Shown: positions 24,317 through 32,951, counted from the first letter of the stretch. The stretch is 39,940 nucleotides of DNA from Nitrospirota bacterium (GCA_021789735.1 JAJYJB010000013.1:1-39940); one strand, 5' to 3'. A program made the numbers and translations. The notes: generated by a model from the sequence alone, not told the origin.

Positions 24317-24941
24317 AGATAAAAAAAGCGCTGTAGTCCTGGACACAAGCCTCTTTGTGAACCCGGACGTGAGGCGCAGTTTTGGCCCGAACCCCACGGC
24401 GGCGCTTGAGAACTTCCTCGGGCTTGCCTCCCAGGCGACCGCCTTTGAGTTCTATATGCCGCCCTCCATCTTCAATGAGCTTAAGAATTTCATCGAGCCG
24501 GAGAAGATACCAGGAGAACTGTTCGTGTACCTGCACCAGAAATCGCCAAAGAAGTTCGAGCTCACCACGCCGGCCTACCTGCTTTACGAGCTGGTGGAGG
24601 ACATCAGGGAGCGGGTGAACCGCGGCCTAAGGCTGGCGGAGCGCGCGGCCAGAAACCCGGAGGGCAGGGGGGTGGACGAGATCGTGCAGGACCTCCGGCG
24701 CAAGTACCGGGAGGCGCTGCGCGAGGGAATCATAGACAGCAAGGAGGACGTGGACCTTGTCCTTCTGGCCATGGAGCTGAACGGGCTTCTGGTCTCAGCC
24801 GACCAGGGGATCATAAAATGGGCGGACAAGCTGGGGATAAGATGGCTGGTGCCGGAGAAGTTCAAGCAGTACATGGAAGGCCTCATAAAAAAGACAAAAA
24901 GCCTTTCCCTTGCGGAAAGCGTGGAGGAAAAGGCCGACTAG
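24297..24941 (+). CDS. RNA ligase partner protein (PIN-like)
   Basis: This 214-residue protein matches my memory of the RNA-ligase-partner family, a PIN-type fold with acidic residues in SAVVLDTSLFVNPD (D16), EDVDLVLLAME and SADQGIIKWAD. The name comes from frequent co-occurrence with a Pab1020-type RNA ligase, which is not in this window. It starts inside the end of the LapB-like gene, in another frame; the longer frame up to 24147 is a shadow. Its exact activity is unknown; PIN proteins are usually RNases. A terminator follows the gene. Confidence 0.72.
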   Translation: MEEASFKDKKSAVVLDTSLFVNPDVRRSFGPNPTAALENFLGLASQATAFEFYMPPSIFNELKNFIEPEKIPGELFVYLHQKSPKKFELTTPAYLLYELVEDIRERVNRGLRLAERAARNPEGRGVDEIVQDLRRKYREALREGIIDSKEDVDLVLLAMELNGLLVSADQGIIKWADKLGIRWLVPEKFKQYMEGLIKKTKSLSLAESVEEKAD

Positions 24942-24976
24942 ACACGGCAGAAGCCGGCATCCGGTGACTTAACAGG

Positions 24977-25028
24977 TCCGCCCCCATTTCCCGGAGAGAG
25001 ATAAAGGAATGGGGGTGGATTTTTTATT
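24977..25028 (+). terminator. Rho-independent terminator after the housekeeping run
   Basis: A 12-bp stem (24977-24988 with 25008-25019, one G-T pair) has a 19-base loop and is followed by TTTTTTATTTTTT. It ends the plus-strand unit and also faces the 3' end of a minus-strand gene. Confidence 0.85.
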
Positions 25029-25063
25029 TTTTGGCCTTTTCGCGGGACATTTTCCCAGCCCGG

Positions 25064-25507
25064 CTATGCCTCTTTGGCCTTCCTCCATCCGGCCTGGGCC
25101 AGTCGCCCCATGCGGCCGACCGCCCATTTCCTGAACTCAAGCACGTATTTTTGCCTGTCCTCGCTGCAGAGCCTGAGAAGCTCCGCCTTTTCCGCCGCCG
25201 AGTCCTCCACGTCCCCCGGATAGACACCTTTCCAGGTGCAGTACCCTTCGTCAAACAGGAATCCGGGGGTGAGGTCCTGCCGTGGCAGGGACTTTTTCGA
25301 TAAAACGGCGAACCTGGCTATCTCCATGTCGTAGTCGATGACCCAGCCGTTGTCCGCTATCATCGTGGAGGCGTCCACGGCCAGTCCGGCTGAACACTCC
25401 GGGCAATAAAGCCCCCTTATTATCTCCACCGGCATCGCGTCGTCCCTGAGGTTGAAACTGGCAGCCGCCTTCCCGCAACTGCACGGTATCTTGTGGTCCA
25501 GACACAT
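25064..25507 (-). CDS. Small Cys-rich protein of unknown function
   Basis: I do not recognise this 147-residue protein. Its N-terminal part contains CSCGK and CPEC pairs that could bind one metal ion, followed by ADNGWVIDYDMEIARFAVLS. The C-terminal half is helical and rich in charged residues. The ATG at 25507 follows GGAGG by 10 bases; the frame upstream to 25573 is part of the fur gene in another frame. It lies 8 bases behind fur on the same strand, so it may share its regulation by metal or oxidative stress. Confidence 0.65.
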   Translation of the reverse strand: MCLDHKIPCSCGKAAASFNLRDDAMPVEIIRGLYCPECSAGLAVDASTMIADNGWVIDYDMEIARFAVLSKKSLPRQDLTPGFLFDEGYCTWKGVYPGDVEDSAAEKAELLRLCSEDRQKYVLEFRKWAVGRMGRLAQAGWRKAKEA

Positions 25508-25515
25508 ATTTTCTT

Positions 25516-25965
25516 TTACCTCCTTGCAGGGGCTTTTTCTTTTTTGCTTTTTTTGTCTCTGCATTCGGGGCAATGACCATAGAACTCGATGTGGTTGCCC
25601 GTGATCTCGTAGCCAAAGGTGTCCGGCACCTCGAGGTCAAACTCATGGTCTATATCGCTTACACGCTTGCAGTCCAGGCAGATAAGGTGATGATGGGCCC
25701 TGGTGTCCGGGTCGTACCTTTTTTTGGAGGGGTCTATGGTGAGCTCAAGGAGCTTCCCTTTGTCCCTCAGTGAGGCAAGGGTGTTGTAGACCGTGGCCAG
25801 CGACATGCCGGGGAACCGCCTGGACACGGCCGCGTATATGTCCTCGGCCGAGGGGTGGGCGGTGTTTCCGTCCAGGTAGCCCAGTATCGCCATCCTCTGG
25901 GGCGTGAGCTTCAGCCCCAGCTCCCTGCATATGTCCTGCGCTCTGGCATGCTCTTTTTCTCTCAT
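25516..25965 (-). CDS. Fur-family regulator, PerR-like
   Basis: This 149-residue protein has the Fur winged-helix DNA-binding domain (LKLTPQRMAILGYL, HPSAEDIYAAV, SLATVYNTLASL) and a metal-binding C-terminus with AHHHLICLDCKRVSDI and a second CxxC, HCPEC. The four Cys are those of the structural zinc site. PerR-type members sense peroxide through a bound iron. The ATG at 25965 has no ribosome-binding site, but a good promoter places the transcript start at or one to two bases before it, which suggests a leaderless mRNA. The next possible start is too far inside the DNA-binding domain. Confidence 0.87.
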   Translation of the reverse strand: MREKEHARAQDICRELGLKLTPQRMAILGYLDGNTAHPSAEDIYAAVSRRFPGMSLATVYNTLASLRDKGKLLELTIDPSKKRYDPDTRAHHHLICLDCKRVSDIDHEFDLEVPDTFGYEITGNHIEFYGHCPECRDKKSKKEKAPARR

Positions 25966-26002
25966 TTAGATTAATTCTAAATTGATAACCGTTTCTTGTC
26001 AA
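25966..26002 (-). promoter_or_regulatory. Promoter with overlapping Per/Fur box for the fur gene
   Basis: On the minus strand TTGACA (26002-25997), a 17-base spacer and TAGAAT (25979-25974) form a near-consensus sigma-70 promoter. The palindrome at 25966-25980 (TTAGA-N5-TCTAA) matches the PerR box TTATAATnATTATAA at 11 of 14 positions and covers the -10 and start region, as expected for autoregulation. The initiation site would be within one or two bases of the ATG at 25965. Confidence 0.7.
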
Positions 26003-26111
26003 GTGGATATCATTTTCCCCTTTAAAAGCACTCCGAACCTGCTAGAATTTTTTAAAGGCAAAGGAAGTGTTTCATTTTTCACACAATTACTTTGCAAGGA
26101 GGCGCGCAAAA

Positions 26112-27326
26112 ATGGTTTTATCTGCCGGGAGATACGAGTATGTCATCATAGGCGCGGGGCTAGCCGGGGCCTCTGCCATCGGCGGGATAAGGGAAATCGA
26201 CGGAAACGGGCCCATCCTCCTAATGGGGGCTGAAAAGCATCTCCCTTACGACCGCCCCCCCCTTTCCAAAAAACTGTGGTCCGGAAAGAAAAAAGTAGAG
26301 GAGATATTCATAAAAGACCGGAAGTATTATGAGGAAAACGGCGTGACCCTGCTTGAAGGCAGGAAAGCGGTATCGGTCGACCCGGTGGGGAAAACTGTAA
26401 CCGATGAAAAAGGCGGCAGGCATTCATACAAAAAACTGCTCATAGCCACAGGCGGCGCGCCACGCAGGCTCCCCATCCCGGGCGGCCAAACGGAGGGCAT
26501 CTGTTATTTCAGGACGCTCGATGACTACCTGGCAGCAAGGGAAACGAGCCGGAAAACAGGCCTGGCCGCGCTGGTGATAGGCGGAGGCTTCATCGGCTCC
26601 GAGATCGCGGCGGCCCTGAGCGTAAACGGCGTGAAGGTGACGATGCTTTTCCCGGAAGGGCACATCGCAAGCAGGGTCTTCCCGGCGTATCTGGGCAAGG
26701 CCGTGCAGGAGGAGTTCATCAGGAAGGGCGTAACGGTGCTGAATGAGGACAGGCCGGCCTCGATAGAGAAAAAAAGGGACGGGTTCCTTGTCCGCACGGC
26801 GGGCGGCAGGGCGCTGGAAGCGGGGATGCTGATAGCCGGCATCGGGATATCGCCTGAAACGGCCCTCGCGGAAAGCGCCTCTCTTAAGCTGGAAGACGGC
26901 ATCGCCGTGAACGAATACCTGGAGACCTCGGCCCCGGACATATACGCGGCCGGGGACAACGCGCACTTCCCCTATATTGCGCTTGGCAAAAGGATGCGCG
27001 TGGAGCACTGGGACAACGCCCTGAACCAGGGCAGGCAGGCCGGCAGGAACATGGCGGGCGCGCATGAGCCTTATGATTATATGCCGTATTTCTTCTCCGA
27101 CCTGTTCGAGTTCGGCTATGAGGCGGTCGGGGAGGTGGACGCCTCCCTTGAGACTTATGCGGACTGGACGGAGGAGAACAGGAAAGGCACGGTTTATTAC
27201 CTCAGGGACGGCGTGGTGCGCGGCGCGATGATGTGCGGCGTATGGGGGAAAGTGGAGCAGGCCCGGGAGCTTATAAAAAAGAGGGAGCGTGCGGACCGGC
27301 TGGGCCTGAGCGGGGCCATCAGGTAG
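26112..27326 (+). CDS. FAD/NAD(P)-dependent oxidoreductase (AIF/ferredoxin-reductase type)
   Basis: This 404-residue flavoprotein has two Rossmann folds: the FAD site YVIIGAGLAGASA at the start, the NAD(P)H site ALVIGGGFIGSEIA near residue 165, and the C-terminal FAD motif IYAAGDNAHF. It lacks a CxxxxC redox-active pair and so is of the ferredoxin-reductase or apoptosis-inducing-factor type rather than disulfide-reductase type. The frame starts at 26067, but the ATG at 26112 has AGGAGG 10 bases upstream. It is divergent from the fur gene, so peroxide or iron control is possible. The nearby Per box lies on the far side of the fur promoter. Confidence 0.88.
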   Translation: MVLSAGRYEYVIIGAGLAGASAIGGIREIDGNGPILLMGAEKHLPYDRPPLSKKLWSGKKKVEEIFIKDRKYYEENGVTLLEGRKAVSVDPVGKTVTDEKGGRHSYKKLLIATGGAPRRLPIPGGQTEGICYFRTLDDYLAARETSRKTGLAALVIGGGFIGSEIAAALSVNGVKVTMLFPEGHIASRVFPAYLGKAVQEEFIRKGVTVLNEDRPASIEKKRDGFLVRTAGGRALEAGMLIAGIGISPETALAESASLKLEDGIAVNEYLETSAPDIYAAGDNAHFPYIALGKRMRVEHWDNALNQGRQAGRNMAGAHEPYDYMPYFFSDLFEFGYEAVGEVDASLETYADWTEENRKGTVYYLRDGVVRGAMMCGVWGKVEQARELIKKRERADRLGLSGAIR

Positions 27327-27374
27327 AAAATCCCGGCCATGGCCGCGCAGGCAGCGCAGGCGGCCGGATTTTTT
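27327..27374 (+). terminator. Hairpin terminator after the FAD oxidoreductase
   Basis: AATCCcGGCC (27329-27338) pairs with GGCCGGATT (27362-27370) around one bulged C, and T residues run from 27369 to 27374. The loop is long (23 bases). It separates the oxidoreductase from the pterin operon. Confidence 0.6.
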
Positions 27375-27438
27375 GCGGGCATTTTAAAAAAAAAGGCCCG
27401 CGGACACATAAATGATGTCCATGGGCGGAGGTGTGAAG

Positions 27439-27765
27439 ATGGAGTTTCTCAAGGAAAAGTGCGAACCCAGGGAAAAATGCCTTTCACCGCTTTCAGAAGA
27501 GGAGGCAGCCGGGCTTTTGAAGGAAGTCCCGGAGTGGGGGATAACGGACGGACGGCTGCAGAGGGAATTCAGGTTCCGTGATTTCCAGGGTGCGATGGAC
27601 TTCGTGAACGAGGTGGCGCGGCTTGCCCGGGAGCAGGACCACCATCCGGACATTCACGTCTTCTATAACAGGGTGGTCCTCTCGTTTTACACCCACAAGG
27701 CAAACGCGCTTACAAAAAACGACTTCATAATGGCGGCCAGAATAAAGGAGATCGAAAGGTCCTGA
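27439..27765 (+). CDS. phhB: Pterin-4a-carbinolamine dehydratase
   Basis: A 108-residue PCD/DCoH family enzyme with the core AREQDHHPDIHVFYNRV and SFYTHKANALTKNDF. It dehydrates 4a-hydroxytetrahydropterins formed by pterin-dependent hydroxylases. The frame opens at 27412, but GGAGGT lies 6 bases before the ATG at 27439. No phenylalanine hydroxylase is present in the window; in bacteria this family has also been linked to molybdenum enzymes and pterin recycling. It overlaps the next gene at its stop. Confidence 0.87.
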   Translation: MEFLKEKCEPREKCLSPLSEEEAAGLLKEVPEWGITDGRLQREFRFRDFQGAMDFVNEVARLAREQDHHPDIHVFYNRVVLSFYTHKANALTKNDFIMAARIKEIERS

Positions 27766-28520
27766 GGCCTGATAAAGAAAACTTCCTGCGGGGCAAGACC
27801 GCGATCGTCACAGGGGCGGCAAGGCGGATAGGCCGGGCCATGAGCCTTGCGCTTGCGCAGGCCGGGGCGGACATGATAGTCCACGACCACCAGTCGCTCC
27901 GTGGGGAGTGCGAAAGGCTCTGCGATGAGATAGACCGCTTCGGCGTCAGGTCGAGGATCATCACGGCCGATTTCGAGGCGGAGGCGGACTATGGGCGGCT
28001 TATCGGCAAGGCTGCCGAGGTCACCGGCAGGCTCGATGTGCTCATAAACAACGCGGCAATTTTCGGGGAGGATTCCCTTGGCGGCGCGGATTTTGGCGGG
28101 CTCACGCGCCACATGCAGATAAACGCCTGGGCGCCGCTTGTCCTGGGCAGGGATTTCGCGCGGCTTGCCACGAAGGGGCAGATAATAAACATCCTGGACA
28201 CCCGGGCAAGCGGGCCTTTTCTTTACGACCTGAAGCATGTCTCCTATGTCCTCAGCAAGCACTGCCTGCGCGTCCTTACGGGGATGATGGCGCTTGAGTT
28301 CGCCCCGGGAATAAGAGTGAATGCCATCGCCCCCGGCCTGATACTTCCGCCGCCCGGAAAGGATGAGGGCTATTTGCAGGAGATGGCCCGTAAAGTGCCC
28401 CTCAAGATGCACGGGGCGCCTGAAAATATCACGGACGCGGTGCTTTTTCTGCTTGGCAACGATTTCATGACCGGCCAGGTCATAAGCGTCGATGGCGGCC
28501 GCCACCTGGGGGAGTTTTAA
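27762..28520 (+). CDS. SDR-family oxidoreductase, likely pteridine/dihydromonapterin reductase
   Basis: The first ATG (27840) would remove the cofactor-binding motif. Upstream in the same frame is TGAARRIG (residues 17-24), the TGX3RXG form typical of pteridine reductases and FolM rather than of ordinary SDRs (TGX3GXG). The only plausible start is a CTG at 27762, which overlaps the PCD stop as CTGA. No ATG, GTG or TTG exists in this frame before the motif. The 252-residue protein has NNAA at 96-99, Asp146 in place of the usual Ser, and Y162-x3-K166. Its place beside folB, folK and folE supports a dihydropterin reductase. A G in the start codon cannot be assigned from sequence alone. Confidence 0.75.
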   Translation: MRPDKENFLRGKTAIVTGAARRIGRAMSLALAQAGADMIVHDHQSLRGECERLCDEIDRFGVRSRIITADFEAEADYGRLIGKAAEVTGRLDVLINNAAIFGEDSLGGADFGGLTRHMQINAWAPLVLGRDFARLATKGQIINILDTRASGPFLYDLKHVSYVLSKHCLRVLTGMMALEFAPGIRVNAIAPGLILPPPGKDEGYLQEMARKVPLKMHGAPENITDAVLFLLGNDFMTGQVISVDGGRHLGEF

Positions 28521-28524
28521 TGCA

Positions 28525-28884
28525 ATGGACCGGATAGTGATAAGCGGCCTGCTCGTCCGCTGCGTCATAGGAGTGAGCGATGAGGAGCGCAGGGAAAAGC
28601 AGGACGTGCTCATAAACGTTTCCCTTTATGCGGACCTCGGCAAGGCGGGCACGAGCGACCGGTTCGAGGACGCCGTGGATTACCGCGCGATCAAAAAGGA
28701 AATAATGGGGATGGCCGAAAATTCAAGTTATCATCTTGTCGAAGCGCTGGCGGAGGCGGTGGCCGGGGTCTGTCTCGGGCATGCGGGCGTGGTGCAGGTC
28801 CGGGTGAGAGTGGACAAGCCTTCGGCCCTCAGGTTCGCAAGGAGCGTGGGGGTCGAGATAACCAGGCCGCGTACGCTCCTTTAG
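28525..28884 (+). CDS. folB: Dihydroneopterin aldolase
   Basis: A 119-residue FolB with IVISGLLVRCVIGVSDEERREKQ at the start (E22-type acid residue region), VDYRAIKKEI and the C-terminal VDKPSALRFARSVGVEI. It cleaves dihydroneopterin to 6-hydroxymethyl-dihydropterin and glycolaldehyde. The frame opens at 28492; GGGGGAG lies 10 bases before the ATG at 28525, which gives the normal N-terminus. Confidence 0.92.
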   Translation: MDRIVISGLLVRCVIGVSDEERREKQDVLINVSLYADLGKAGTSDRFEDAVDYRAIKKEIMGMAENSSYHLVEALAEAVAGVCLGHAGVVQVRVRVDKPSALRFARSVGVEITRPRTLL

Positions 28885-28887
28885 GGA

Positions 28888-29442
28888 ATGGCCAGGGCCT
28901 ACATAGGCATAGGGTCCAACATCGAGCCCGCTGAAAACATAAGAAAGGCCCTGAGGGCCCTCTGCCTGCGCGCCTCCGTAAAAAAGATATCCACCGTCTA
29001 CCGCACGCCCGCCGAGGGAAAGCCCGGGAAAAAACAAAAACGGCCTTTTTTCTATAACCTGGTTGTCGAGGTCGAGACGCAGCTGCCGCCAGGGGAGCTT
29101 AAATTTGGCATCTTGCGGCCCATAGAGCGCTTGCTGGGCAGGAAGAGGACGAAGGACAAGTCCGCCGACCGCACCATAGACCTGGACCTTCTTCTTTATG
29201 ATGAAGTGGTCTTGAGGGGTTCTTCTGGCCGCCTGAACATCCCCGACCCGCAGATAGAGCTGAGGGCGTTCGTCGCCCTGCCGCTTGAGGAGCTTTCTCC
29301 GCGGCTGAGGCTGCCGGGCTCCGGCCGGCCGATCGCCGGGATCGCCGCGTCCCTGGACAAAAGCGCCATGGAGCCGCTCAGGGAATACACGGGAACGTTA
29401 AGAAGGGAGATATGCCAAAAACATGGACATGGAGAAGGTTAA
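28888..29442 (+). CDS. folK: 6-hydroxymethyl-7,8-dihydropterin pyrophosphokinase
   Basis: A 184-residue HPPK that transfers pyrophosphate from ATP to the pterin. [28 protein letters not shown] and the ATP/metal loop [11 protein letters not shown] are present. The gene begins 3 bases after folB and runs 20 bases into folE. The basic insertion [10 protein letters not shown] is unusual in length but lies in a variable loop. Confidence 0.92.
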   Translation: MARAYIGIGSNIEPAENIRKALRALCLRASVKKISTVYRTPAEGKPGKKQKRPFFYNLVVEVETQLPPGELKFGILRPIERLLGRKRTKDKSADRTIDLDLLLYDEVVLRGSSGRLNIPDPQIELRAFVALPLEELSPRLRLPGSGRPIAGIAASLDKSAMEPLREYTGTLRREICQKHGHGEG

Positions 29443-29989
29443 AAGGCTTACGAGGGAGCTTCTCATTGAAGTAGGGGAGGACCCGGAGCGCGAAGGGTTG
29501 CTGGAGACCCCCCGGCGGATCGCGGAATCGCTTAAATTCCTGACCTCCGGCTATGGGCAGAACATCGGTGAGCTTATCCACGGGGCCTGTTTCAGGCAGG
29601 AGACCACGAGCATGATAATCGAGCGCAATATAGAGGTATACAGCCTGTGCGAGCACCACATGCTCCCTTTTTTCGGCCGCTGCCATATCGGCTATATCCC
29701 GAGGGGCAAGGTGTTTGGCATAAGCAAGCTTGCCCGCCTTGTGGACATGTTCTCCAGGCGGCTCCAGATACAGGAGCGGCTGACCGAGCAGATCGCCTAC
29801 GCGATCCAGAATTCCATCAAGGCCGACGGGGTTGGCGTGATGATCGAGGCAAGGCACCTCTGCATGATGATGCGGGGCGTTGAGAAACAGAACTCCGTGC
29901 TCCTGACCTCGTCGCTGCTTGGCGTCTTCCGTAGCAACCCCTCCACCCGCCAGGAGTTCCTGTCGCTTGTGTCGAGGCCGACGGTCTGA
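29423..29989 (+). CDS. folE: GTP cyclohydrolase I
   Basis: A 188-residue FolE that opens the folate/pterin pathway by converting GTP to dihydroneopterin triphosphate. Zinc ligands are C76 and H79 in SLCEHHM and C147 in HLCMMMRG. The ERxTEQIA block and the C-terminal [13 protein letters not shown] are typical. It begins inside the end of folK. Its stop is 11 bases from the convergent DUF1634 gene, with no hairpin in between. Confidence 0.95.
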   Translation: MDMEKVKRLTRELLIEVGEDPEREGLLETPRRIAESLKFLTSGYGQNIGELIHGACFRQETTSMIIERNIEVYSLCEHHMLPFFGRCHIGYIPRGKVFGISKLARLVDMFSRRLQIQERLTEQIAYAIQNSIKADGVGVMIEARHLCMMMRGVEKQNSVLLTSSLLGVFRSNPSTRQEFLSLVSRPTV

Positions 29990-30000
29990 AAAGGGTCAAA

Positions 30001-30405
30001 TTAAAAATGCCCGCCCGACAGGCTGAAGACCAGCACCGAGAGGACAAAGGCGGTGACCATGACATAAAGCAGGTCGCGCTGGAGGGCAAAAGCCAGTATG
30101 CTGAAGGCGACCCGGGCAACCGGCGTGGATATCAGGAGCAGAAGGCCCAGCTCTATAAGGCCCTGTCCGCGCAGGGAAGCGGCGTCACGCATGATGCCGC
30201 CCAGGCTGCGCAGCTGTGAAGGCTCTCCCCGGAATATCTTGTAGCTGGCGGCGGTCCGGCCGTATTTGGCCAGGTAGACCATCCCTCCGGCCAGCACCGT
30301 GAACGCCGCTATCAGGACCCCGGCCCAAAGCAGGTGGCCTATGATGCGCCCTATCTGCCGGTCCGACCACAGGAAATTCCCCTTTTTCTTTTCAGTGGCC
30401 GTCAT
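30001..30405 (-). CDS. DUF1634 membrane protein
   Basis: A 134-residue protein with three predicted membrane segments (about 22-44, 80-102 and 108-130). It resembles DUF1634 family proteins that occur next to TSUP permeases. It overlaps the upstream TSUP gene by ATGA and may be its accessory subunit. Function is unknown. Confidence 0.72.
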   Translation of the reverse strand: MTATEKKKGNFLWSDRQIGRIIGHLLWAGVLIAAFTVLAGGMVYLAKYGRTAASYKIFRGEPSQLRSLGGIMRDAASLRGQGLIELGLLLLISTPVARVAFSILAFALQRDLLYVMVTAFVLSVLVFSLSGGHF

Positions 30406-31238
30406 AGTTTTCCAGTTACCCCCCTGTATATCATCTCGAACGCAAGGACAAGGATGATCAGGCTGAACAGGCGGCGCAAAGCCGGAGTGGATGCCCTGGC
30501 GAGCGCCCTGGAGCCAAGATACGCGCCTGCAAGCACGCCCAGCATTACGGGGAAGGCCAGGCCAGGGGCTATATAACCGCGGTTCAGATAGACCCCGGCG
30601 CTTGCCGCCGCCGTCACCCCGATCATAAAATTGCTGGTCGTCGTGGAGACCTTGAATGGTATGCGCATCATCTTGTCCATCGCTATCACCTTGACTACGC
30701 CCGCCCCTATGCCCAGCAGGCCGGAGACGGTCCCTGCGCCAAACATCATGGCGAAACCGGCGGGGACGTTGTGCACATAGTAGTCCCTGCCGCCCTCCGG
30801 CGTGGGATAACTGGAGTTCATCTTCAGATAGGTCGCGATGCTGTCCATGCGGGAATCCGAAGGGGTGGGGCGCGGCGGCCTTACCGATGTAATGGCGGAA
30901 TAGAGCAGCAGCACGCCAAATATTATGGCTATGGACGAGGTGGGTATCTTCTGGGCAAGAAACGCGCCCGCAAGGGCGCCAAGCGTGGTCGCTATCTCCA
31001 GGAACATCCCGATCCTGATATTGCTTTGCCCCTCTTTTACATAAGAGGACGCCGCGCCCGAAGATGTGGCGATAACGGATATCAGCGAAGCGCCGATGGC
31101 ATAGCGGATGTTGACGCCAAAACCCAGGGCCAGCAAAGGCACGATCACAACGCCGCCGCCCAGTCCCGTCAGCGCGCCGAAAAAGCCCGCCACCAGGGAA
31201 CCGGCCCAGAGCAGGACAGTGAAATCGGATGTGCTCAT
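30402..31238 (-). CDS. TSUP-family permease (TauE/SafE type)
   Basis: A 278-residue integral membrane protein with about eight membrane segments. Glycine-rich motifs GALTGLGGGVVIVPLL and GAGTVSGLLGIGAGVVKV repeat in the two halves, as in sulfite/sulfonate exporters of the TSUP family. The true substrate may be an organic acid or a sulfur anion. It is cotranscribed with the DUF1634 gene. Confidence 0.85.
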   Translation of the reverse strand: MSTSDFTVLLWAGSLVAGFFGALTGLGGGVVIVPLLALGFGVNIRYAIGASLISVIATSSGAASSYVKEGQSNIRIGMFLEIATTLGALAGAFLAQKIPTSSIAIIFGVLLLYSAITSVRPPRPTPSDSRMDSIATYLKMNSSYPTPEGGRDYYVHNVPAGFAMMFGAGTVSGLLGIGAGVVKVIAMDKMMRIPFKVSTTTSNFMIGVTAAASAGVYLNRGYIAPGLAFPVMLGVLAGAYLGSRALARASTPALRRLFSLIILVLAFEMIYRGVTGKL

Positions 31239-31313
31239 TGAATCGATTTTATCAGGATAGGGCTCTAAAGCCTATAGGGTTTGCTGAAATATCTTTATGA
31301 GACCCCTGGCAAG

Positions 31314-32849
31314 CTAATGTGCTGTGATCCCTTCGCATTCCCTTTTTATTCCGTCCAGAAGGCCCCCTATCTGCTCCGATACGCTTTCCATTTCCAGATA
31401 TGCCTGCTGCGCCTTTGCCTTTTCGCCCGCATTGCAGGCCCGGACGGCCTCTTTTGCCAGTGAGTGTATCTTTGAGTGCGGGCCGTCCATTTCCCTGAAA
31501 TTGCGCATCTGGCCGCACATCCTCATCCCCTCTCCAAAATACCACTGGCCGAACCTGCAGTTATGGTGGTCTGGCAGCTGCGAAGGGTCCATGGAGATGT
31601 CTCCCTTCAGGCAGGCCGCTATCTTGCCCGTGAACACCCTGTGGTCGGTCTTTGCCGTGTCCAGTATCATCAGCTCGCTGCCCCTCGTCCTGAATGCCGC
31701 CGTGGAGTTCCTCAGTTCCTCCACGACCTTTGTGAGGGAATTCACCTCGTGCATGACATCGTCCGACATTTTCTGCGTATCGGAGGATATCCTCGAGGTT
31801 TTTTCAATGTTTCTGGCCACTTCTTCCGATACCGCCGACTGCTCCTCAACGGCGCTGGCAATGCCGGTTATCTCGTCCTTTACCATCTGCACGTCCTGCA
31901 CTATGTGGTCCAGCGAGCCCCCGACCTTCATGATGTAATCCCGCGCCTTGGTCACTTCGCCGGAGGCCTCGGTCATGCTGCGCGCCGTCTCGGAGGATTC
32001 CATCTGGATGGCGCCTATCTTTTCGGAGACCTCCACCGTCGCCCGTATCGTCCTTTCGGCCAGCTTTCTTACCTCGTCGGCGACAACGGCAAAGCCCCTG
32101 CCCTGTTCCCCGGCCCTTGCGGCCTCGATCGCCGCGTTAAGCGCCAGGAGATTTGTCTGGTCCGCTATTTCCTTGATCACGGTCACGATGTCGCCTATCT
32201 CGGCCGCCCTTGCATTTAACTTTTCCACCATCGAGGCCAGGTCCAGCGTTGAATCATATACCCTGTTTACGGCCTCCACCGCGCCCGAGGCTATCCCGTT
32301 GCCATCATTTGCGGTGTTCATTGCCGCTTCAGATCTTCCGGTGGCTGAAGAGGCGTTCTTTGCAATATCTATTATCGTCTGGCTCATCTCCTCCGCCGCC
32401 ACGGCTATCTGGTGGGCCTGCGAGGACTGCTCCAGTGCCCCCCCGGCCATCCTTTCCGCCCTGGCCCTTAAAACATCTACCGCGGATATCACATTGTTGC
32501 CAGACAAGGTTATTTTGTTCAGGGTCTCGCTGAATGAGGAGGCCATGCCATCCACCGCACAAGCCAGGACGCCTATCTCATCACCTTTCCCGCCGGGGGC
32601 CGGCTCGACCCTCAGATTGCCTTTCGATATCTCCTCGATATTGTTTTTGAGCCTGTCCAGGGGGGAAGCCATTTTCTTTTGTCCGATCATCCAGATGACG
32701 GCCAGACCGGCAAAGTCAAGGGCAAAAAAGGCCATTTGCGCCATATTGGCCTGCGCCCCTGCCCTGCGCCTGAAGAAAACCAGGGTGTCCAGAAAAGACA
32801 AGGCCAGAAGCGCAAGCACCGTTATCCTGAGTCTTAAGTTGATCTTCAT
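31314..32849 (-). CDS. Methyl-accepting chemotaxis protein with CZB domain
   Basis: This 511-residue protein has two membrane segments close together (about 8-25 and 38-56) and so no periplasmic sensor domain. A HAMP-like linker follows, then the MCP signalling tip with [19 protein letters not shown] (about residues 240-260), and a C-terminal zinc-binding CZB domain with [11 protein letters not shown] and conserved His residues (about 400-500). Sensing is therefore probably cytoplasmic, of zinc or oxidant/chlorine-type signals as reported for CZB receptors. A GAGGATG lies before the ATG at 32849. Confidence 0.9.
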   Translation of the reverse strand: MKINLRLRITVLALLALSFLDTLVFFRRRAGAQANMAQMAFFALDFAGLAVIWMIGQKKMASPLDRLKNNIEEISKGNLRVEPAPGGKGDEIGVLACAVDGMASSFSETLNKITLSGNNVISAVDVLRARAERMAGGALEQSSQAHQIAVAAEEMSQTIIDIAKNASSATGRSEAAMNTANDGNGIASGAVEAVNRVYDSTLDLASMVEKLNARAAEIGDIVTVIKEIADQTNLLALNAAIEAARAGEQGRGFAVVADEVRKLAERTIRATVEVSEKIGAIQMESSETARSMTEASGEVTKARDYIMKVGGSLDHIVQDVQMVKDEITGIASAVEEQSAVSEEVARNIEKTSRISSDTQKMSDDVMHEVNSLTKVVEELRNSTAAFRTRGSELMILDTAKTDHRVFTGKIAACLKGDISMDPSQLPDHHNCRFGQWYFGEGMRMCGQMRNFREMDGPHSKIHSLAKEAVRACNAGEKAKAQQAYLEMESVSEQIGGLLDGIKRECEGITAH

Positions 32850-32898
32850 GGTTTTAATCTCATCCTCTCGAAAAAAATTTTTAAATGTGTGTCCCTTT

Positions 32899-32951
32899 AT
32901 TATCTAATCGACATAATTATTAGATTTCTTAAATTTTGAATTTTAGATAAT
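32899..32951. repeat. AT-rich inverted repeat upstream of the chemoreceptor
   Basis: ATTATCTAA (32899-32907) and TTAGATAAT (32943-32951) form a 9-bp perfect inverted repeat 35 bases apart in an AT-rich stretch of about 100 bases (32880-33010). It may be a promoter/operator region between the divided kinase and receptor genes. No gene is seen in 32850-33123. Confidence 0.4.
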
